From: Candidatus Palauibacter rhopaloidicola
GTDB lineage: Bacteria > Gemmatimonadota > Gemmatimonadetes > Palauibacterales > Palauibacteraceae
Assembly (NCBI GenBank): GCA_026914155.1
Contig: JAPPGH010000008.1
Span: 166,006-230,005, forward strand
Length of the DNA stretch: 64,000 bases
Direction of reading: 5' to 3'
Shown: positions 39,012 through 49,100 of the stretch, piece after piece
Layout of the letters: every line of letters starts with the position of its first letter
How positions within the stretch are numbered: the stretch's first letter is position 1
Made by a program: the position numbers and the translations under genes
The notes under the pieces: generated by a model
What the model saw: the letters and a program-made list of their open reading frames with translations, nothing else
Told to the model about the DNA's origin: nothing
Databases searched by the model: none

Positions 39012-39044
39012 AAGAGGCCACCGGGACGGACCCGGTGGCCTCTT
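39012..39044 (-). terminator. terminator hairpin downstream of susD copy 1
   Basis: 14-bp perfect inverted repeat aagaggccaccggg/cccggtggcctctt with 5-nt loop; minus strand continues TTTACG. Confidence 0.65.
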
Positions 39045-39099
39045 CCACCAACCCGGGGTCGCCCGCAGGCGCCCGGGACGGGACACTCCGCCGGAACTG

Positions 39100-40833
39100 C
39101 TAACGCACCACGAGATTGGCGTTTGCCCCCCGCCTCTCAGCTGCGAGACTCCTCTGGAGACGCTCCAGCGAGTACGCCGCACGCTCCAAAGCGGCGTTGA
39201 GACTGCCCGGCACGATCGACGGCGGGATCGGATTTCCGGCCGAACTCGCCTCTCCCCCGCCGAACGTGTAGATGTCCCGCTGCAGGACCTCGAGGTCCGC
39301 CGCCGGAATGGGCAGTTGCAGCGCAGTCAGCGCAGGCAGGATGTCGTTGCGGCGTCCATGCCAGAATTCGAGCCCGCCGAACACGTTGAACACGTTCTCG
39401 AAGTGCTCGAACCACATCGCGTCGCGCAGGTTGCCGCAGCGACCCTGCACGTCGTACCGCTTGCGCGGCGTGCATTCGCCGTCCGCGTTCGATGGTACCG
39501 CCTCCGTCGGGTTCGACGGCGCGGGCGGCAGGCCCGCCGCCATGCGCGTCTTGTTCACGATGTCCGCGGCAGCCGCGAAGTTACCCATGCGGTAGTGAGC
39601 CTCGGCGACGTAGGTGTCCATCTCCTGGTGCGTCATGGACTCCATCGCGCCGAACTCGCAGCGGCTGCAACTCAGCGTGTAGTCGTCGTACCGCGAGTCG
39701 CCGTAGTGCGACTGCCGGTACGTCCCGCGCTCCGGCCGGAAGATGATCGTCGCGTTGTACCGATGGCGCGGACCGTACGAGGCCACCGATGGGGTCACGG
39801 GCTCCCCCAGCGTGCCGTGATCGTTCACGGCCGGGAACCGCTTGTCATCGCCGAACGTCATCTCGCGCGCCGTCCGCTGTTCCGTGGGGAACGTCAGCCA
39901 GTCCTGGTACTGGCCGCTCTGGTCCGCCATGCCGACCCAGTCCATGTGCATGCGGTGCCAGGTCCGGTTCTCCTGCATGAAGATCTTGATGCCGCTCCAC
40001 CACGGAGTCCCCGAGGAACGGTCCTCGCCGACGACGACAAGTTCGCGAATGCCGTTCTCGGCGTCCGAGATTACCTTGCCCCAGTTCACGCCCGCGGCCT
40101 CGGCGTCGGTTCGCGGCAGGTTCGCCGCGCAGCGCGCCTTCCAGCTCACGAGGTAGTCCGCAAACTGATTGTTGTCCCACGCATTCCCGTTGATCCACGT
40201 ATCCGGGAGTGTGAACGAAGACGACCGGGCCGCCGCCTCGGCCTCATCCAGCTTGTTCACGGCGTACTGGTACACCGCGTTGTAGTCGACCGTGTCCAGC
40301 TCGCCGCCGAGATCCACGGTCTCATCGACGATGAAGGCCTGGTCGTACCACAGCGCGAGCAGGCAGCTCAGCATGGCCTGACTCGCCATGGCGAACGTGC
40401 GCGCGCGTGTGTTGCGCTCGCCTCCGGGACCGATCTCCAGACCCTCGTCGATGGCCCGGATCCCATCCGAGGCGGCGGAGATGCCGCCGTAGGCATCACC
40501 CCAGTTCGCCTCGAAGACGTACGAGACGCCATATGAAGCCGAGTTCGGCAGCGGCTCCCGGGGCTCACGACCGAGGTCGTTCATCCCCATGTTCCCCCAT
40601 GTCGCCGTGTGGCGGCTCGACATGTGGTTGAAGGCGAAGTTCGAGTTGGTCCAGTAGTGTCCGATTTCCCAGACCTTGATGTAGGAGCTCGCGATGAGCG
40701 TCTCCACATCGTCCGGGCCCGCCAGCGCACGCGCCCTGTCCGGCTCGTTCAGATTGTCGACCTGTAGGTCGCAACCCGTAAAGCCGACCGTAAGCGCCAG
40801 CGCGATGGCAGGCAGTGTCAGCTTCCTTTTCAT
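39100..40833 (-). CDS. RagB/SusD family outer-membrane lipoprotein (copy 1)
   Basis: MKRKLTLPAIALALTVGFTGCDLQVDNLNEPDRARALAGPDDVETLIASS; same architecture as copies 2 and 3. Confidence 0.92.
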   Translation of the reverse strand: MKRKLTLPAIALALTVGFTGCDLQVDNLNEPDRARALAGPDDVETLIASSYIKVWEIGHYWTNSNFAFNHMSSRHTATWGNMGMNDLGREPREPLPNSASYGVSYVFEANWGDAYGGISAASDGIRAIDEGLEIGPGGERNTRARTFAMASQAMLSCLLALWYDQAFIVDETVDLGGELDTVDYNAVYQYAVNKLDEAEAAARSSSFTLPDTWINGNAWDNNQFADYLVSWKARCAANLPRTDAEAAGVNWGKVISDAENGIRELVVVGEDRSSGTPWWSGIKIFMQENRTWHRMHMDWVGMADQSGQYQDWLTFPTEQRTAREMTFGDDKRFPAVNDHGTLGEPVTPSVASYGPRHRYNATIIFRPERGTYRQSHYGDSRYDDYTLSCSRCEFGAMESMTHQEMDTYVAEAHYRMGNFAAAADIVNKTRMAAGLPPAPSNPTEAVPSNADGECTPRKRYDVQGRCGNLRDAMWFEHFENVFNVFGGLEFWHGRRNDILPALTALQLPIPAADLEVLQRDIYTFGGGEASSAGNPIPPSIVPGSLNAALERAAYSLERLQRSLAAERRGANANLVVR

Positions 40834-40887
40834 GACCCCTCCATTACTCAAATCCATGTCCGTCCGACCTCCGTTCCCGGAGGGGCA

Positions 40888-43800
40888 TCAGAAGACGAGT
40901 TCCGCCGAGAAGGTGAACGTCCGGAAGTTCGGGTAGCCGAAGCTGTCGTAGCGGTTCAAGGTCGCGCTCCCGACCTCGCCGCCGTCTCGGCCGACTTCGG
41001 GATCGTACCCGCGGTACTCGGTGAACGTGAACAGGTTGCGCCCGATGGCGCTCAGCGTGACCCGGTCGAACACGTTCCCGAACACGGACGACGTGAGTGA
41101 CTCCGGAAGCGTGTAGCCGAGCGAAAGCTCACGGACCTTGAGCCACGTGCCGTCCTCGCGGAACCAGGAGTTGTCCGACCCGACGTTGTAGATGACCGAG
41201 GCGTAGCCCGTCGGCTTGTTCAACTCAAGCGGCTTGCCCGTCTGGTCCACGTCCTCGCCGCGCAACTCGCGAAGCGCCCACTGCGCCGTGTTGTTGTAGA
41301 TCGAGTGACCGACCGACGACTCGAGGAGCGCGTTCAGGCTGAGGTTCCGGTATCGGAAGTTCGTGGCGAACGACGCGCTGAAGTCCGGTGTCGTGTTCCC
41401 GAACGGCAGGAAGTCCGTCAGCCGGCACTTCTCCTCGTAGTCGCCCGGATTCTTGGCGATGCAGGCCGGCGAGTAGTCTTCGACGTAGAACGGATGCCCC
41501 CAGCGGTAGTTCCGCGTTCCACCGTCGGCCGTGCCGACCTCGCCCGTCGTGCCCCACAGCTTCTTGCTGAACCCTTCCGTGTAGTCGCTCCCGCCCGTGT
41601 AGACGAGAAGGCCGTCGTCGTTGATCTGGAAGTTGGCGTTGCAGTCGGAAGCCGACACGCCGACCGGAGCCAGGTCCGCACAACTCGTGGCCAGGACTTC
41701 GCCCCACATCTCGCCCAGCGGACGACCCTCGGAGACGTAGTAGGTCGACACCGTGTAGTCGGGAACGTCCAGACGCGTGATTTCCTGCCGCGTCTTGTCC
41801 CAGTTCAGCCGGAACTGAAGGCCCATGTCCTGCGTGTCGATCGCCGCGTAGCGCAGCGAGACCTCGTACGTCTGTGCCGAGATTTCACCGGCGTTCTGCC
41901 ACTGGTTCGAGAAGCCCACGAACGCCGCCTGCGGAACCTGCAGCAGCTGGTCGTCGGTCGTCTGCCAGGCGTAGGTCAGATCGAGGCCGAGGTTCTCGAA
42001 GAACACGAAGTTGATCCCCGCTTCACGCTCCGTCGTGAACTCCGGCTTCAGCGCCCGGTTCCCGAGGTTGATCGGGAAAATCGCGCCCTGCGCGACGCCG
42101 AACGTCTCGTACTGGGCGTAGAAGTTCGGCCGGCCGCCGGCCGTGCCCAGCGAGAAGCGCAGCTTCAGCTCATCGATTGCGTCGATGTTCCAGAAGTCCT
42201 CCTGCGCCACGCGCCACGCGACCGAGCCGCGGTAGTAGGTCTGCCACCGCTCATCCGGCCCGAACAGCGAGGAGCCGTCGCGACGGATCAAACCGTCCAG
42301 GATGTACTTGCCCTGGTAGTCGACGCTCGCGATCCCGAACAGCCCTTCCGCCTTGATCGACCGGACCTGGTTGTTCCCGGAAGTCTCGCCGATGATGGCG
42401 CCGAAGTTCGGCACGTCCTGCACCGAGAAGCGGCTGCCGAACACGCCGTTCGACTTGAAGCTCTGGTCTTCGATCAGGTAGCGGGCCTTCCCGCGCACCG
42501 TGACGTCACCGTCCAGGAACGTCTGGCTCGCGCCGAGCGTCACGGAGGCGTTGATCGCCTCATCGGTGAAGTTGAACTCGCGCAGGCTACCGCCGGTGAG
42601 TTCGCCGGTGCCGCTGGCGCTCGACGTGCGCTCGTTCTTGGGCCGGATCGTGTAGTCCCGGAAGTCCGTCCGGTCGAACGAGGCGTTCGCTTCGAGCGTC
42701 AGCCAGTCAAAGGCTGCCGGAGAGAAGTTGAGGTCCACCGATCCCATCGACCGCGTCCGCTTGTCCCGGCTGTCGTTGACCGCGAGCAGGTAGAGCGGGT
42801 TGGCCTCGATCGACTGCGGATCCGCGTCGATATCGGGGTACCCGTCGAACGGGGAGACGCCCGTCAGCTCGATCGCGGGCGACATGAAGGTGAGCCGCGA
42901 GAAGGCGCCGGTCGTGACCGCTTTGTCATCCTGGTCGGAGCGTGAGTAGAACCCGCTCGCGGCGATGTCCAGGTCGCCGAAGCGCGTGTCGACGTTCAGG
43001 CGCACGTTCTGACGCTCGAACCCTTCGTCGTTCGGAACGCCGACGTTGAAGGGCGAGAGTCCCTGTGCGACGCGGTCCGAGTTCAGCGTGGCGAGGTTGT
43101 CGATACACTGCGAGCAACTCACGACCCCGGCCTCGCGGAACTGGTCCACGCTCACCCGGAAGCTCGACTCGCCGAACCGGCCCGTCACCGCGGCGTAGAT
43201 GTCCATCGTCTCGCCGGGATCGAAGAACGTGTCCATGTGGTCGAACAACTCGCCCGGAAACGCCTGGTTCGCGAACGCCGTGGACGTAGTCCCCGGCTCG
43301 CCGACGTTGATCTGGTTGTAGAGCAGCGCGGAGCCGAAACCCTGCCGGTTGAGGTCGCGGAAGTCGACCTCGCTGCCCTGCGAGTCGATGAACTTGGTCC
43401 CCGACGCGTTCATCGTGTACGGATGTGAACGCACGAGGCCGATGTCACCGACGAGCTGGCCGAGGCCGTACTCGCCGCGCGTGAGGACGTTCAGCGTGTT
43501 CGTCTGCAGGCCCGTGCCGCGCTTCGTCGTGATCTCGATCACGCCGTTCTGCGCCCGCGAACCGTACAGCGACGCCGCCGCCGCACCCTTCACGATCTCC
43601 ACGTGGTCGATGTCCAGCGCGCCCACGTCCGAGAGCGACGCGCCTTCGGACTGGATCACGCCGTCGATCACGATCAGGGGTGACGTGCTCCGGCCGGACG
43701 CGTTGATCGAGGTCGGACCCCGCAGCATGATCGAGGCCGGCTGGCCCGGCTGGCCCGAAGCGGAGACGACCGAGACACCGGCCGCCTTACCCGCCAGCAG

Positions 43801-44271
43801 CGACGAAGCATCCGCCGCCGGGACCGGAAGGTCCTGTGCCGACAGCCGCTCCACCGTGAACGGGAGCTTCACCTGCGGCGTCTCGCCCACCACCCCCGTC
43901 ACGACGATGTCCTGGAGGCGAAGGGCCGTCTGCTCGACGGAGAAGTCCGCCGATGCCACTTGGCCCGATGCCACCGTCACCGTCTGCGACAGCTCGTGGT
44001 AGCCGATCAGACGGACCGTCACGGTCTGCTCGCCCGCCGGCACCCCTTCCAACCGGTACGTGCCCTCCGGACCCGACAGCGTACCGATCACCGTTCCCGC
44101 AACGAACACCTGCGCGCCGGCCACCGGGGCCAGCGACTCCGCATCGGTCACCGTCCCCGAGATCGCTCCCTGAGCGAGCAGCGGGGCCGCGCCGATAAAG
44201 AGCCAGACGCTCGCTGCCGTGGCGGCCAGCGCACCCGCGCGCCTCCGCCGTCCTGACAACCTTAACAACAT
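40888..44271 (-). CDS. SusC/RagA family TonB-linked outer membrane protein (copy 1)
   Basis: Carboxypeptidase-regulatory-like N-domain (ISGTVTDAESLAPVAGAQVFV), plug domain (TSINASGRSTSPLIVIDGVIQ; SLYGSRAQNGVIEITTKRG), C-terminal FRTFTFSAELVF. Confidence 0.95.
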   Translation of the reverse strand: MLLRLSGRRRRAGALAATAASVWLFIGAAPLLAQGAISGTVTDAESLAPVAGAQVFVAGTVIGTLSGPEGTYRLEGVPAGEQTVTVRLIGYHELSQTVTVASGQVASADFSVEQTALRLQDIVVTGVVGETPQVKLPFTVERLSAQDLPVPAADASSLLAGKAAGVSVVSASGQPGQPASIMLRGPTSINASGRSTSPLIVIDGVIQSEGASLSDVGALDIDHVEIVKGAAAASLYGSRAQNGVIEITTKRGTGLQTNTLNVLTRGEYGLGQLVGDIGLVRSHPYTMNASGTKFIDSQGSEVDFRDLNRQGFGSALLYNQINVGEPGTTSTAFANQAFPGELFDHMDTFFDPGETMDIYAAVTGRFGESSFRVSVDQFREAGVVSCSQCIDNLATLNSDRVAQGLSPFNVGVPNDEGFERQNVRLNVDTRFGDLDIAASGFYSRSDQDDKAVTTGAFSRLTFMSPAIELTGVSPFDGYPDIDADPQSIEANPLYLLAVNDSRDKRTRSMGSVDLNFSPAAFDWLTLEANASFDRTDFRDYTIRPKNERTSSASGTGELTGGSLREFNFTDEAINASVTLGASQTFLDGDVTVRGKARYLIEDQSFKSNGVFGSRFSVQDVPNFGAIIGETSGNNQVRSIKAEGLFGIASVDYQGKYILDGLIRRDGSSLFGPDERWQTYYRGSVAWRVAQEDFWNIDAIDELKLRFSLGTAGGRPNFYAQYETFGVAQGAIFPINLGNRALKPEFTTEREAGINFVFFENLGLDLTYAWQTTDDQLLQVPQAAFVGFSNQWQNAGEISAQTYEVSLRYAAIDTQDMGLQFRLNWDKTRQEITRLDVPDYTVSTYYVSEGRPLGEMWGEVLATSCADLAPVGVSASDCNANFQINDDGLLVYTGGSDYTEGFSKKLWGTTGEVGTADGGTRNYRWGHPFYVEDYSPACIAKNPGDYEEKCRLTDFLPFGNTTPDFSASFATNFRYRNLSLNALLESSVGHSIYNNTAQWALRELRGEDVDQTGKPLELNKPTGYASVIYNVGSDNSWFREDGTWLKVRELSLGYTLPESLTSSVFGNVFDRVTLSAIGRNLFTFTEYRGYDPEVGRDGGEVGSATLNRYDSFGYPNFRTFTFSAELVF

Positions 44272-44340
44272 GGATCACTCTCCTTGTAGCAGTGAGATCC
44301 GTTGGTGCTTCGTATACGACCGTCCTTTATCTGAAGTCAG

Positions 44341-44370
44341 ACCGGGGGGCGCCCGCTGGCGCCCCCCGGT
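44341..44370. terminator. strong hairpin between susD copy 2 and susC copy 1
   Basis: 13-bp perfect inverted repeat accggggggcgcc-cgct-ggcgccccccggt; no clear T tract on the minus strand. Confidence 0.55.
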
Positions 44371-44385
44371 CATTTCACCTCTGCC

Positions 44386-46113
44386 TCAACGCACGACCAT
44401 GTCTTCGCTCGCGCGCGACGCCTTCTGATGCCGCTGGAGGCGATGCAGCGTGAACGCCGCCCTCTCCAGCGCCGAGTCGAGGCTCCCCGGAACGATCGAC
44501 GGTGGCGTCGGATTGCCGGCCGCTCCGCCCGCGCTCCCACCGAAGGTGTAGATGTCCCGCTGCAGAACCTCGAGATCCGCTGCCGGCATCGGCAGGTGGA
44601 GCGCCGTGCCCGCCGGCAGGATGTCGTTGCGTCGTCCGTGCCAGTGCTCGAGCCCTCCGAACACGTTGTACACGTTCTCGAAGTGCTCGAACCAGATCGC
44701 GTCCCGCAGATTGCCGCAGCGGCCCTGCACGTCGTACCGCTTCCGCGGCGTGCACTCGCCCGCCCCGTTCGACGGCACCGGATCCGTCGGGTTCGACGGC
44801 GCCGGAGCCAGACCGGCTTCCATGCGCGTCACATTGATGATGTCCGCGGCCCCCGCGAAGTCGCCCATCCGGTACAGACCTTCCGCGACGTAGTGTTCCA
44901 TCTCCTGGCCCGTCATCTCCTCCATGTCCCCGGATTCGCAGAAGTTGCAGCTCAGGGTGTAGTGGTCGTACCGCGCATCTCCGTAGTGCGACTGCCGGTA
45001 CGTTCCGCGCGAGGCGATGAAGATGATGTTCGCGTTGTAGCGGTGGCGCGGGCCCGTCGAAGCGGCCGTGGGGCTCACGCTCTCTCCCAGCGTCCCGTCC
45101 TCGTTCACGGCGGGGTAACGCTTGTCATCCCCGAAGGTCATCTTGCGCGCCGTCCGCTTCGAGGTCTCGAAGGTGAGCCAGTCCTGGTATTCGCCGCTCT
45201 GGTCCGCCATGCCGGCCCAGTCCATGTGCATCCGGTGCCAGGTGCCGTTCTGCTGGGCCTTGGCCTTCAGGTCGTCATACCAGGCCGTGTCGGACGAGCG
45301 GTCTTCGCCGACGACGACGACATCCTGGATGCCGGCCCGCGCGTCGGACATGATCTGGCTCCAGTTCGCACCGGCCGCCTCGGCATCCGTCCGCGGCAGG
45401 TTCGCCGCGCAGCGCGCCTTCCAGCCGACCAGGTAATCGGCGAACTGGTTGTTGTCCCAGGCATTCCCGTTGATCCAGGTGTCCGGGAGCGAGAACGACG
45501 TCCCCCGCACGGCGGACTCCGCCTCGTTCAGCTTGCCCATCGCGTAGCTGAACATGCTGTTGTAGTCGACCGTCTCGAGTTCGCCGGTGAGATCCGTCGT
45601 TTCGTCGACGATGAAGGCCTGATCGTACCACAGCGCGAGCAGGCAGCTCAGCATCGCCTGACTGGAAAGGGCGAAGGCGCGCGCCCGGGCGTTCCGCTCG
45701 CCGCCCGGCCCGATTTCCAGACCCTCGTCGATGGCCCGGACCCCGTCGGACGCCGCCGCGATCCCTCCATAGGCGTCGTTCCAGTGCTCCGAGAACACGT
45801 ACGACCAGCGATAGGAGGTCGAGTTCGGCATCGGTTCGCGGGGCTCCCGGCCGAGGTCGTTCTGGCCGTTGTTGCCCCACGTCGCCGTGTGCCGGCTCGA
45901 CATGTGGTTGAACGCGAAGTTCGCGTTGTTCCAGTAATGGCCCATCGCCCAGACCTGCTGATAGGAACTGGCGATGAGCGACTCGACGTCATCCGGGCTC
46001 GCCAGCGCGCGCGCCCGGTCCGGCTCGTTCGGGTTATTGACCTGAAGGTCGCAGCCCGAAAAACCGATTCCGAGGGCCAGCGTGACGGCCGGCAGTGTCA
46101 ACTTCCTGTTCAT
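44386..46113 (-). CDS. RagB/SusD family lipoprotein (copy 2)
   Basis: MNRKLTLPAVTLALGIGFSGCDLQVNNPNEPDRARALASPDDVESLIASS. Confidence 0.92.
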   Translation of the reverse strand: MNRKLTLPAVTLALGIGFSGCDLQVNNPNEPDRARALASPDDVESLIASSYQQVWAMGHYWNNANFAFNHMSSRHTATWGNNGQNDLGREPREPMPNSTSYRWSYVFSEHWNDAYGGIAAASDGVRAIDEGLEIGPGGERNARARAFALSSQAMLSCLLALWYDQAFIVDETTDLTGELETVDYNSMFSYAMGKLNEAESAVRGTSFSLPDTWINGNAWDNNQFADYLVGWKARCAANLPRTDAEAAGANWSQIMSDARAGIQDVVVVGEDRSSDTAWYDDLKAKAQQNGTWHRMHMDWAGMADQSGEYQDWLTFETSKRTARKMTFGDDKRYPAVNEDGTLGESVSPTAASTGPRHRYNANIIFIASRGTYRQSHYGDARYDHYTLSCNFCESGDMEEMTGQEMEHYVAEGLYRMGDFAGAADIINVTRMEAGLAPAPSNPTDPVPSNGAGECTPRKRYDVQGRCGNLRDAIWFEHFENVYNVFGGLEHWHGRRNDILPAGTALHLPMPAADLEVLQRDIYTFGGSAGGAAGNPTPPSIVPGSLDSALERAAFTLHRLQRHQKASRASEDMVVR

Positions 46114-46168
46114 GACCCCTCCATAAACTCAGTCCATGTCCGTCCGGCCTCCGTTTCCCGGAGGGGCA

Positions 46169-49100
46169 TCAGAACACCAGTTCCGCCGAGAAGGTGAACG
46201 AGCGGAAGTTCGGATAGCCGAAGCTGTCGTACCTCTGCAGGCCCGCGTTCGTGAGTTCGCCGCCGCTCCGGCCGACTTCGGGATCGTATCCGCGATAGTC
46301 CGTGATCGTCAGCAGGTTACGGCCAATTGCGTTGAGCGTAACCCGGTCGAACATCTCGCCGAAGAGGCTCTGCCGCATCCCGTCCGGCAGCGTGTACCCG
46401 ATCGACAATTCGCGAATCTTGATCCAGTCGCCGTCCTCGCGGAACCAGTCGTTGTCGTTGTTCGAGAGATAAACCCCCGCCACGTAACCGATGGACTTGT
46501 TGTGCTCGAGGGGCTTTCCCGTCTGGTCCACGTCCTCGCCGCGGTCGTCCCGGAGCGCCCACTGCGCCGTGTTGTTGTAGATGGAGTGACCCATCGACGA
46601 CTCGACGAGGGCGTTCAGCGCGAGGCTCTTGTAACGGAAGTTGGACCCGAACGACACGTTGAAGTCCGGCGTCGTGTTCCCGAACGGAAGCACGTCCGTG
46701 AGCTGGCACTTCTCCATGTAGTTGCCCGGGTTCTTCGCCACGCACGCCGGCGAGTAGTCCAGGACCTTGATCGGAATGCCCCAGAGGTACGTGTTCTCGC
46801 CACCACCGGTCGTGGGCACCGTACCGTCCGTCCCCCAGAGTTTCTTGCTGAACCCTTCGGTGAAGTCGGCGCCTCCCGTCCACACGAGGATGCCGTCGTC
46901 GTTCACACGGAAGTTCGCGTTGCAGTCGGACGCCGCGATGCCGACGGGTTCGAGATCCGAGCAGGTTGTCGCCAGCACGTGGCCCCACATCTCGCCCAGC
47001 GGACGACCCTCCGAGACGAAGAACGTCCCCTGGCGGTACGCGGGCACGTCCAGCCGCGTGATCTCCTGGCGCGTCCGATCCCAGTTCAGCCGGAACTGCA
47101 GGCCCATGTCCTGGGTGTCGATCGGTGCGTAGCGCATGGAGATCTCATACGTCTGCGCCGAGATCGCGCCCGCGTTCTGCCACTGGCTCGAGAAACCGAC
47201 GAACGCCGGCTGCGGGACGCGCAGCAGCTGGTCGTCCGTCGTCTGCCACGCGTATGTCAGGTCGAGACCCAGGTTGTCGAAGAACACGAAGTTGATCCCC
47301 GCTTCGCGCTCCGTCGTAAACTCCGGCTTGAGCGCGGTGTTCCCGAGGTTGACGGGGAAAATCGCGCCGCCGGAGATGCCGAACGTCTCGTACTGCGCCT
47401 GGAAGTTCGGCCGGCCGCCCGCCGTACCCAGCGAGAAGCGCAGCTTCAGCTCATCGATCGCGTCGATGTTCCAGAAGTCCTCCTGCGTCACGCGCCAGGC
47501 AAACGAGCCGCGGTAGTAGGTCTGCCACCGCTCGTCCGGCCCGAAGAGAGACGAACCGTCGCGCCGGATCAGGCCGTCGAGGATATAGCGGCCCTGGTAG
47601 TCCGCGCTCGCGATCCCGAACAGTCCTTCCGCTTTGATCGCCCGGACGGAGTTGCTGCCCGTCGTGGAGCCGGTGATGGCGCCGAAGTTCGGGACGTCCT
47701 GCACGGAGAACTGAGTTCCGAAAACGCCGTTCGACTCGAAACGCTGGTCCTCGATGAGGTAGCGGGCCTTACCGCGCACCGTGAGGTCGCCGTCCATGAA
47801 CGTCTCGCTCGCGCCGAGCGTCACCGATGCGTTGATCGCCTCGTCCTCGAAGTTGCCCTCGCGCAGGCTGCCGCCGGTCGGCCCCTCCCGGGTCTTCTCG
47901 TTCTTCGGGTAGAGTTCGTAGTCGTAGAAGTCCGTCCGGTCGAAGGATGCGTTCGCCTCGAGCGTCAACCAGTCGAGACCCGACGGAGAGTAGTTGAGGT
48001 CGACCGACCCCATCGTGCGCGTCCGCTTGTCCCGACTGTCTACGATCGCCAGCAGGTAGAGCGGGTTGTTGGAGATGGACTGCGAGTCCGCATCGATCCG
48101 CGGATATCCGTCCACCGGATCGATCTGCGCCAGGTCGACGGCCGGCGAGGCGAACGTCAACTGACTGAACGCGCCGTTCTCAAGCGCCTTGTCGTCCTGG
48201 TTGGCGCGCGAGTAGAACCCGCTCGCCGCGATGTCCAGATCCCCGAACCGCGTGTCGACGTTCAGGCGTACGTTCTGCCGCTCGTATCCGTCGTCGTCGG
48301 GCAGCCCAACTTCGAAGGCCGTCAAGCCCTGGGCGACCCGGTCCGCGTTCAACGTGGAGAGGTTGTCGATACACGGCGTGCAACGAACGATGCCGCCTTC
48401 CCTGAACTGGTCCACGCTCACACGGAAGCTCGACTCCCCGAAGCGGCCCGTCACTGCGCCGTAGGCATCGAACGTCTCCCCCGGATCGAAGAACGTGTTC
48501 ATGTGATCGAACAGCTCATGCGGGAACGCCTGGTTGGCAAACGAAGTGAAGGAATCGCCCGGTTCGCCGGGGTTGATCTGGTTCGCGAGGACCGGCGCAC
48601 CGAATCCGCCGCGGCTCAGGTCGGTGAAAGCGACCTCGTTCCCGTCGGTGTCGATGAAGAGCGTTCCCGCCGCGTTCATCTGGTACGGGTGGGACCGGGT
48701 CAAGCCAACGTCCCCCACCAACTGGGCGATGCCGTATTCGCCGCGGGCGAGGATGTTCAGCGAGTTCGTCTGCAGGCCCGTGCCGCGCTTCGTCGAGATC
48801 TCGATCACGCCGTTCTGCGCCCGCGAACCGTACAGCGACGCCGCCGCCGCGCCCTTCACGATCTCCACGTGATCGATGTCCAGCGATCCGATGTCGGAGA
48901 GCGAGGCCGACTCCGACTGGATCACGCCGTCGATCACGATCAGCGGCGACAGAGAGCGCCCTGCGGAGTTGATGGAAGTTGGGCCGCGCAGCATGATCGA
49001 CGCCTCCGCTCCGGGCTGGCCGGAACCGGACACGACCGACACGCCGGCCGCCTTCGCCGTCAGCAACGCGGAGACGTCGGCCGCCGGCACGGGGAAATTC

